Shown here: positions 58,514-64,000 of the stretch, one piece after another
How positions within the stretch are numbered: the stretch's first letter is position 1
Layout of the letters: each line of letters opens with the position of its first letter
Assembly (NCBI RefSeq): GCF_014207255.1
Contig: NZ_JACHCZ010000006.1
Coordinates: 1-64,000 of the forward strand
Direction of reading: 5' to 3'
Source: Pseudomonas sp. JAI120
Lineage (GTDB): Bacteria > Pseudomonadota > Gammaproteobacteria > Pseudomonadales > Pseudomonadaceae
DNA length: 64,000 nt
Program-made: the position numbers and the translations under genes
The notes under the pieces: model-generated
Database searches by the model: none
What the model was told of the DNA's origin: nothing
The model's input: the letters and a program-made list of their open reading frames with translations, nothing else

Positions 58514-59443
58514 ATGGCTGTCCTGGTAATTGCGGAACACGACAACCGTTCGCTCAAGAGCGCGACGTTCAATACGGTGACAGCGGCCTTGCAGATGGGC
58601 AGCGACGTACACGTGCTGGTCGCCGGACACCAATGTTCAGGCCCAGCCAAAGAGGCTGCGGGCATCGTCGGTGTGAGTCGCGTGTTGCACGCCGATGGTA
58701 TCGAGCACGCCTATGCACAGGCGGAAAACCTTGCGACCCAGGTGCTTGAGCGCGCGCGTGACTACAGTCACATCGTCACGGCGGCCAGCGCGGTAGGCAA
58801 AAGCTTTATGCCGCGTGTCGCGGCTCTGCTCGATAGCTCCCAGGTGTCGGATGTAATGGCGGTCGTGGCGAGCGACACCTTCGTTCAACCGATTTATGCC
58901 GGTAACGCCCTGGCCACTGTCCAGACCTGCGACCCGATCACCGTGGTGACCATTCGCACCACGGGGTTTGATCCCGCCTTGACGGGTGGGCAGGCCGTTA
59001 TCGAAGAAATTCCGGTGGTGGCGACCTTTGCGTTGTCGCGTTTTATCAGTCAGCAACTGACCCGCTCGGATCGCCCGGACCTGACGGCTGCTTCTATCGT
59101 AGTTTCCGGTGGTCGCGGTATGGGCAGCGCGGACAATTTCAAACTCCTGGAAAACCTGGCCGACAACTTGGGAGGCGCGGTCGGTGCCTCGCGCGCGGCC
59201 GTGGACGCAGGTTTCATGCCCAACGACTATCAGGTTGGGCAGACCGGCAAGATCGTGGCCCCTGAACTTTATATTGCTGTGGGTATTTCAGGCGCCATTC
59301 AGCATCTGGCGGGTATGAAGGATTCCAAGGTCATCGTTGCTATCAACAAAGACCCTGACGCACCCATTTTTCAGGTCGCGGATTACGGGCTGGTGGCGGA
59401 TTTGTTCGAGGCAGTACCCGAACTGGCCGAAGCACTCGGTTAG
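58514..59443 (+). CDS. etfA: Electron transfer flavoprotein alpha subunit
   Basis: A 309-residue EtfA, which binds the FAD of ETF. The C-terminal FAD domain shows SGGRGMGSADNFKLLENLAD, GASRAAVDAGFMPNDYQVGQ, TGKIVAPELYIAVGISGAIQ, HLAGMKDSKVIVAINKDPDA and PIFQVADYGLVADLFE. It forms the ETF heterodimer with EtfB and would deliver electrons to the ETF-QO encoded at 14585. AAGGTG precedes the ATG. Confidence 0.96.
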   Translation: MAVLVIAEHDNRSLKSATFNTVTAALQMGSDVHVLVAGHQCSGPAKEAAGIVGVSRVLHADGIEHAYAQAENLATQVLERARDYSHIVTAASAVGKSFMPRVAALLDSSQVSDVMAVVASDTFVQPIYAGNALATVQTCDPITVVTIRTTGFDPALTGGQAVIEEIPVVATFALSRFISQQLTRSDRPDLTAASIVVSGGRGMGSADNFKLLENLADNLGGAVGASRAAVDAGFMPNDYQVGQTGKIVAPELYIAVGISGAIQHLAGMKDSKVIVAINKDPDAPIFQVADYGLVADLFEAVPELAEALG

Positions 59444-59540
59444 TTTCAAACGCTTGTGCCTGGAAAGCGGCTGCGGTGTGTTGCCAAACGCCGATGGTAT
59501 AGCAGACTCTTGACTCATAACTATAAAAGGCAGGTTTCCT

Positions 59541-59603
59541 ATGTTTGCCAACGTGCGTGACCTGAGGGTGAAACGGATGCTCATGTTGGGGGAGCTATTT
59601 TGA
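59541..59603 (+). CDS. Possible 20-residue leader peptide overlapping the synthetase start
   Basis: An ATG at 59541 with an AGG-rich upstream region opens a 20-codon frame (MFANVRDLRVKRMLMLGELF) that ends with TGA at 59601-59603, overlapping the TTG start of the acyl-CoA synthetase by 3 nt in another frame. It may couple translation of the synthetase, or may simply be chance. No amino-acid bias typical of attenuators is seen. Confidence 0.35.
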   Translation: MFANVRDLRVKRMLMLGELF

Positions 59604-61141
59604 AGACGCTTGCAGAACTGCTGGAGCGCAACGCTCGCCTGTTTCCCGAGCAGGAAGCCGTGGTGTATCAGGATCGTCGTATCGCCTATGGCCAGTTGCT
59701 GGAGCGCGCTTTGCGCCTGGCGTCGAGCCTGCATCGCATGGGCATGCGGCATCAGGATCGCGTGGCGGTCCTGGCGATGAACTGTAACGAGTATTTTGAT
59801 GTGTTTGCCGCCTGCCAGATGACCGGGTTTATTTGTGCCACGGTCAACTTTCGACTGGCGGCCCCAGAGCTGCAGTACATCCTGAGCGACAGCGCACCGT
59901 CGGTGTTGATCTTCGAAGCGCAGTACGCTGAATTGGTTAATTCGTTGCGCCCCGGTTTGCCCGCCATTGAGCACTACCTGTGCATCGGCGAATGCCCTAC
60001 CTGGGCACAACCCTACGAGCTGAGCCTGGCCACGGGGGATCCGGCGGGTCCAGGGCTGCGCGCGCTGCCGGAGGATATCGTCCATCTGATATACACCAGC
60101 GGCACCACGGGCCGGCCCAAAGGCGCGGCACGTTCGCAACAGGGCGACCTTGCGCTGGCTCAGAACCAGTCCGCAACCATGGATATCCGCACCAACGGCC
60201 GCATGCTGGTGATGATGCCCATGTTTCACGCCGGTGGTATCTCGATGATGCTGTCGGAGTTCTGGCATGCCGGCTGTGTGGTCCTGCATCGCAAGTTCGA
60301 GCCCGAGGAAGTGCTGCGTACCATCGAGCGCGAGCGTATCGAAACAGTCCATATGGCGCCCACCATCGTTCAGCAAGTTCTCGACTTGCCGAACATCGGT
60401 GATTTCGACCTGTCGAGTCTGGAAACCATCCTCTACGCCGCAGCCCCCATGCCGGTGGCTGTGCTCAAGCGTGGCGTCGAGCTGCTCGGACAAATATTCG
60501 TCAACTCCTGGGGCATGACCGAAACCAGCGGGACCGTGTTGCCGCGCCATCTGCACAAGCTCGAAGGCAGTGCCGAAGAGGTGCGTCGCCTGGGCTCGAT
60601 CGGCCAGGCCATGACCTATTGCGACATCCGCGTGGTTGATGAGCAGGACCAGGACTGCGCCTGCGGTACGCCGGGTGAAATTTGGATCCGTTCGCCTGCC
60701 AACATGGCGTATTACTGGAACAACAGCGTAGCCACCATCGAGACGTTGCGTGACGGTTGGCTGCGCACCGGTGATATGGCGTGGATAGATGAAGCTGGCT
60801 TCCTGTTCCTGGTGGATCGCAAGAAAGACATGATTATTTCCGGTGGCGAGAACATCTACTGCCAGGAGGTTGAGCAGGCCCTGATGCATCATCCTGGCGT
60901 GGCCGACGTCGCGGTCATTGGTGTCGCCCATGAGAAATGGGGAGAGGCGGTGAAGGCGGTGGCTGTACGCACCCCCGGCATGTCTGTCACCGAAGCTGAA
61001 TTGATCGAGTTCTGTACCACCCGTATCGCCCGTTACAAGAAGCCTGCGAGTGTCGACTGGGTAGACGAACTGCCGAGGCTGCCGAGTGGAAAGGTGAATA
61101 AGGTGGTTCTGCGCGAGCGCTATCGCACGGCGTCCAGCTGA
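59600..61141 (+). CDS. Acyl-CoA synthetase (AMP-forming)
   Basis: A 513-residue acyl-adenylate-forming ligase that activates a carboxylic acid with ATP and CoA. The P-loop motif YTSGTTGRPKG is at residues 165-175, the A5 motif is NSWGMTETSG, the hinge region is WLRTGDMAWIDEAG then DRKKDMIISGGENIY, and the catalytic Lys498 is in LPSGKVNKVVL. The start is TTG at 59600 with GGGGGAG five nt upstream; no in-frame ATG is available nearby. It follows etfA by 156 bp. It is the only synthetase of this class in the window and so a candidate for the first activation step. Confidence 0.93.
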   Translation: MKTLAELLERNARLFPEQEAVVYQDRRIAYGQLLERALRLASSLHRMGMRHQDRVAVLAMNCNEYFDVFAACQMTGFICATVNFRLAAPELQYILSDSAPSVLIFEAQYAELVNSLRPGLPAIEHYLCIGECPTWAQPYELSLATGDPAGPGLRALPEDIVHLIYTSGTTGRPKGAARSQQGDLALAQNQSATMDIRTNGRMLVMMPMFHAGGISMMLSEFWHAGCVVLHRKFEPEEVLRTIERERIETVHMAPTIVQQVLDLPNIGDFDLSSLETILYAAAPMPVAVLKRGVELLGQIFVNSWGMTETSGTVLPRHLHKLEGSAEEVRRLGSIGQAMTYCDIRVVDEQDQDCACGTPGEIWIRSPANMAYYWNNSVATIETLRDGWLRTGDMAWIDEAGFLFLVDRKKDMIISGGENIYCQEVEQALMHHPGVADVAVIGVAHEKWGEAVKAVAVRTPGMSVTEAELIEFCTTRIARYKKPASVDWVDELPRLPSGKVNKVVLRERYRTASS

Positions 61142-61188
61142 GGGTACCAAGCCAGGCGAATGCGCCAATGATTAGCTAGCGAAGTACA

Positions 61189-61232
61189 TTGACACCCATT
61201 TACTTGCCGTTTATATTTTTGAACATCGTTCA
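61189..61232 (+). promoter_or_regulatory. Promoter and operator L of the Rieske oxygenase operon
   Basis: A near-consensus sigma-70 promoter is visible: TTGACA (61189-61194), 17 nt, TATATT (61212-61217). The perfect palindrome TGAACATCGTTCA (61220-61232) begins 2 nt after the -10, 25 nt after the -35, and would cover the start of transcription. This is the clearest example of the shared architecture. Confidence 0.85.
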
Positions 61233-61328
61233 TTAAAGGTGTCTGCACAGTTCGATGTGGTTCAAATAGATAGTCCTGTACCGAAAACAATAAAAGGCAG
61301 TGCGCTGCCAGATACCGGAGGATTTCTG

Positions 61329-62690
61329 ATGACTGTTCATGAAGCGGCTCCTCAGCCGATTCGAGAAGACTTCGTCCCGCGTGACGGGTACATCTCTCCC
61401 AAGTTCCTGCAACTTGAAAACGAACGGATGTGGCCGAAAGTCTGGCAAGTCGCCTGCCGGCTTGAGGAAATCCCTAATGTCGGCGATTACGTGACCTTTG
61501 ATGTCATCGGTGACTCAATCATCATCACTCGTTTGACCGGCGACAAAATCAAGGCGTACTACAACGTGTGCCAGCACCGGGGCCGGCGTTTGACCACGGG
61601 CTGCGGCCATGCCACCAAGTTCCACTGCAACTACCACGGCTGGCAATGGAACCTGGATGGCAGCGTGCTGCGCATTCTTGACGAGAGCGATTGGGCCGGC
61701 TGTCCCAGCATGAACAGGGAAGACCTTGCACTCAAGGAGGTGCTGGTCGACACCTGGGGCGGCTTCGTGTTTATCAATATGGACCCGCAGGCTGAGCCGT
61801 TGGCCCAGTACCTGGCGCCGGTCCCGGAAATCACCGATTGCTACGAATTCGAGAAAATGCGCTACCGCTGGTACAAGTCGGTGAAGCTGCCGTGCAACTG
61901 GAAAGTCGCCCAGGAAGCATTCAGCGAGGGCTACCACGTGGCTGCCACGCACCCGCAGATCCTCGATACCCAGGGTGACGACGTGACCCGCAGCTTCGCC
62001 TTCGGCAAGCATGGCATGTTCGGCTATTCGACTGCAGTCCGTATGCCGGGGACACCTTCCTCGCGTACGGGCAAGCCGATTCCAGAAGACATTCGCCCGG
62101 GCATGGTCAAGTTTTACCAACTGATGGAAGATCAGTTGAAGGCCATCTTTACTGACCGTGACAACGAGGCCACCAAGCGCCTGATGACGGAGCTTGAGCC
62201 GACTCAGGACCAGTTTCTGGTGCTTTCCAAAGCCATGGAGTTTCAGCGGGAAGCGGCCATTGCCGATGGTGCCGGTTGGCCGGACATTTCCTTCGAGCAA
62301 ATGGGGCGCGCTGGCACGGATTGGCACGTATTTCCAAACCTGGTGTTCCTGCTGTACCCGGATGGCGCATTGTTCTACCGCTCCCGCCCGGACGGCGATA
62401 ACCCGGACTCGTGCCTCTTTGATATCTGGTCGCTCAAACGTTATGCGCCGGGCAAGGAGCCCAAACTCAACCGTGAGTTTTATCACGGCGTGGATGACTG
62501 GAAAGTCGACACGGCGGAAAACTTTGGCGTGATCCTCAGCCAGGATTTCATGAACATGGGGCAAGTGCAGCAAGGCATGAAGTCCCGTGGTTTTGCCGGT
62601 GCGCGCACCAACCCGCTGCAGGAAACTGCTATCTCCAACTTCCATCGCGAGCTCTCCGAGTACATCAATGGCAAGGAGACCACTCGATGA
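61329..62690 (+). CDS. Rieske non-heme iron oxygenase, large subunit
   Basis: A 453-residue terminal oxygenase. The Rieske [2Fe-2S] ligands are Cys81-x-His83 (CQHRG) and Cys100-x2-His103 (CNYHGW). The mononuclear iron site is formed by His203 and His208 in EGYHVAATHP and probably an Asp near residue 406 in QDFMNMG. The ATG at 61329 has GGAGG seven nt upstream; an in-frame start at 61239 is not needed. The gene overlaps the next by 4 bp (ATGA). No small subunit, reductase or ferredoxin is adjacent, so electron partners must come from elsewhere, possibly the ferredoxin at 211. Ring or methyl hydroxylation of the substrate is likely. Confidence 0.93.
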   Translation: MTVHEAAPQPIREDFVPRDGYISPKFLQLENERMWPKVWQVACRLEEIPNVGDYVTFDVIGDSIIITRLTGDKIKAYYNVCQHRGRRLTTGCGHATKFHCNYHGWQWNLDGSVLRILDESDWAGCPSMNREDLALKEVLVDTWGGFVFINMDPQAEPLAQYLAPVPEITDCYEFEKMRYRWYKSVKLPCNWKVAQEAFSEGYHVAATHPQILDTQGDDVTRSFAFGKHGMFGYSTAVRMPGTPSSRTGKPIPEDIRPGMVKFYQLMEDQLKAIFTDRDNEATKRLMTELEPTQDQFLVLSKAMEFQREAAIADGAGWPDISFEQMGRAGTDWHVFPNLVFLLYPDGALFYRSRPDGDNPDSCLFDIWSLKRYAPGKEPKLNREFYHGVDDWKVDTAENFGVILSQDFMNMGQVQQGMKSRGFAGARTNPLQETAISNFHRELSEYINGKETTR

Positions 62691-64000
62691 GCGATTGGCA
62701 GGAGAGTTATGACCTGGTGATCATTGGCAGTGGCGGCGGCTCGATGTGCGCTGCGCTCATGGCGCAGCAACTGGGCAAGAAAGCCCTGATCATCGAGAAG
62801 CAAGACAAGGTCGGCGGTTCGACCGGGTATTCCGGGGGCGTGTGGTGGGTACCCAACAATCCCGTGATGAAACGGCACGGCGTCCAGGATTCCTATGAGC
62901 GCGCTCGGCAATACATGGACAGCACGGTCACCTATGACGGCCCGTCGACGTCGCCGATCCGCCGTGAGGCGTTCCTCAAGACGGGTCCGATCATGGTCGA
63001 TTTCCTTGAGCGTAAAGGCATGGCGTTCGAGTACGCCGATGGTTGGTCAGACTATTACGACGAGCTTCCAGGCGGCGAACCTCGCGGTCGCTCGTTGATC
63101 GCCAAGCTATTCAATATCAATGAATTGGGACCATGGACCCAGAAGCTCTCGCGCTACCGCGGAGCCGGTATTCCAGCCACGACCAACGAATACCCGACGT
63201 TGTTTCTGATGAAGCGCACCTGGGCCGGTAAACGCATGGCGATGAAACTGGGCCTGCGCATCCTCAAACAGAAGTTGCTGAAACAGGAGTTGCTCGGCGG
63301 CGGGGCTGCGATTCAAGGGCGCATGTTACAAATCGCCTTGAGGAACAAATTGCCGATCTGGACCGAAACCCCGGTCACTGATCTTGTCGTCGAAGACGGT
63401 CGTGTCGTCGGCGTGCTGGCGCAGCGTGAGGGTAAACCCGTTCGCATTCAAGCGCGTGAGGGTGTGCTGATCAATGTGGGTGGCTTCTCGCGTAATGCAG
63501 CCATGCGCAAGCAGTACCAGCCACAGCCGTCGTCGGCCGACTGGACCAATGCCAACCTGGGCGACACCGGCGAGATTATTCAGGCCGCGATGAAGCTGGG
63601 TGCTGCCGTGGATTGCATGGACGAATCCTGGTGGGTCGTGACGTCCCTGGGACCCAACGAAAGCTTCCCAGAAGGCGCGCTGACGCCGGAAGGCAAGCCG
63701 TTGCCTTTCATGCATCACCTGGATTTGTCGCTGCCGTACTCGATCATGGTCGATCAGGACGGCCAGCGTTTCTGTGATGAAGCGGGTGCCTATATGGAAA
63801 TCGGTCAGCGCATGTACAAACGTCAGGCCGAGACCGGCAAGGCTGTGCCAGCGTGGGTCGTCATGGACAGTCGTCAGCGCAAGTTCTATCCCTGGGGCAC
63901 TGCTATGCCTGGGCAGATCCCCCAGCAGTGGCTGGACAGCGGGTACATGATCAAGGCCGACAGCCTCGACGAGCTGGCGCGCAAATGCAGCATTGATCGC
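62687..64000 (+). CDS. FAD-dependent dehydrogenase, 3-ketosteroid-delta1-dehydrogenase-like (partial)
   Basis: The first 438 residues of a flavoprotein that runs past the window edge. It has the dinucleotide motif GSGGGS (14-19), IIEKQDKVGGSTGYSGGVWW, and a later GVLINVGGFSRNAAMRKQY segment that closes the FAD domain. This pattern belongs to the fumarate reductase/KstD group, which includes 3-ketosteroid dehydrogenases. Translation is coupled to the Rieske gene by an ATGA overlap, so the two very likely act on the same ring system. The catalytic tyrosines cannot be assigned without the missing C-terminus and an alignment. Confidence 0.9.
   Translation, partial: MSDWQESYDLVIIGSGGGSMCAALMAQQLGKKALIIEKQDKVGGSTGYSGGVWWVPNNPVMKRHGVQDSYERARQYMDSTVTYDGPSTSPIRREAFLKTGPIMVDFLERKGMAFEYADGWSDYYDELPGGEPRGRSLIAKLFNINELGPWTQKLSRYRGAGIPATTNEYPTLFLMKRTWAGKRMAMKLGLRILKQKLLKQELLGGGAAIQGRMLQIALRNKLPIWTETPVTDLVVEDGRVVGVLAQREGKPVRIQAREGVLINVGGFSRNAAMRKQYQPQPSSADWTNANLGDTGEIIQAAMKLGAAVDCMDESWWVVTSLGPNESFPEGALTPEGKPLPFMHHLDLSLPYSIMVDQDGQRFCDEAGAYMEIGQRMYKRQAETGKAVPAWVVMDSRQRKFYPWGTAMPGQIPQQWLDSGYMIKADSLDELARKCSIDR

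Noticed and set aside
59288..61168. A 626-codon open frame on the minus strand across the acyl-CoA synthetase
   Set aside because: It mirrors the codon bias of the plus-strand gene and shows no family motif. The plus-strand protein has every adenylate-forming motif.
1..64000. CRISPR arrays, tRNA or rRNA genes, insertion sequences, prophage genes
   Set aside because: I saw no regular repeat-spacer pattern, no cloverleaf, no transposase or integrase motif and no phage structural gene.

Overview
The window looks like a Pseudomonas chromosome segment. The ETF-ubiquinone oxidoreductase, etfBA, chemotaxis receptor and gene style all fit that genus, but I cannot name a species. Nearly all of it is one large catabolic gene cluster for a hydrophobic, probably alicyclic or isoprenoid/steroid-like carboxylic compound. 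It encodes eight crotonase-fold enzymes, six acyl-CoA dehydrogenases, four CaiB/BaiF-family enzymes, five intact SDRs, two thiolases plus an Ltp2-like aldolase, two MaoC-type hydratases, two hotdog thioesterases, two nitronate-monooxygenase-like flavoproteins, an acyl-CoA synthetase, a Rieske oxygenase and a 3-ketosteroid-dehydrogenase-like flavoprotein. There are no rRNA or tRNA genes and no CRISPR array or insertion sequence that I can see.

Layout. 1-2072: accessory margin with the end of an unknown gene, an orphan putidaredoxin-like ferredoxin, a decayed SDR and an unrecognised coiled-coil protein. 2073-6665 (minus): 3-hydroxyacyl-CoA dehydrogenase, two thiolases and a CoA-transferase-family protein. 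6788-7984 (minus): amidohydrolase. 8329-9876: an unknown protein and a LysR regulator. 9868-17960 (minus): CaiB, crotonases, flavoprotein, thioesterases, ETF-QO and MFS exporter, divergent from 18113-20161 (crotonase, CaiB). 20198-23718 (minus): DUF2889, chemotaxis receptor, SDR. 24095-31024: DUF1302 porin, DUF1329 protein, YCF48-like protein and MMPL/RND transporter, followed by an APH-like kinase. 32206-35265 (minus): SDR, flavoprotein, quinone oxidoreductase. 35513-40131 (minus): BadI- and BadH-like ring-cleavage enzymes, CaiB, MaoC, acyl-CoA dehydrogenase. 40567-56168 (plus): a long operon from the DUF35/Ltp2 pair through three tandem PaaG-like crotonases, dienoyl-CoA reductase, racemase, two heteromeric acyl-CoA dehydrogenase pairs, a split MFE-2 and a hydrolase. 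56670-64000 (plus): hydrolase, etfBA, acyl-CoA synthetase, Rieske oxygenase, FAD dehydrogenase.

How it fits together (inference). The substrate would cross the outer membrane through the DUF1302/DUF1329/MMPL module and be oxidised by the Rieske and KstD-like enzymes. It would be activated by the synthetase or CaiB enzymes, then shortened by beta-oxidation with methyl-branch racemisation and retro-aldol cleavage. At least one six-membered ring would be opened in BadH/BadI style. Electrons from the dehydrogenases would leave through the cluster's own ETF and ETF-QO.

The most striking non-coding signal is a palindromic operator, consensus TGAAC-N3-GTTCA. It recurs in at least eight promoter regions and in most of them sits 24-27 nt downstream of a TTGAC-like -35 box, where a repressor would cover the transcription start. 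It ties almost the whole cluster into one regulon. No TetR- or GntR-type regulator gene is present in the window, so the regulator must lie elsewhere.
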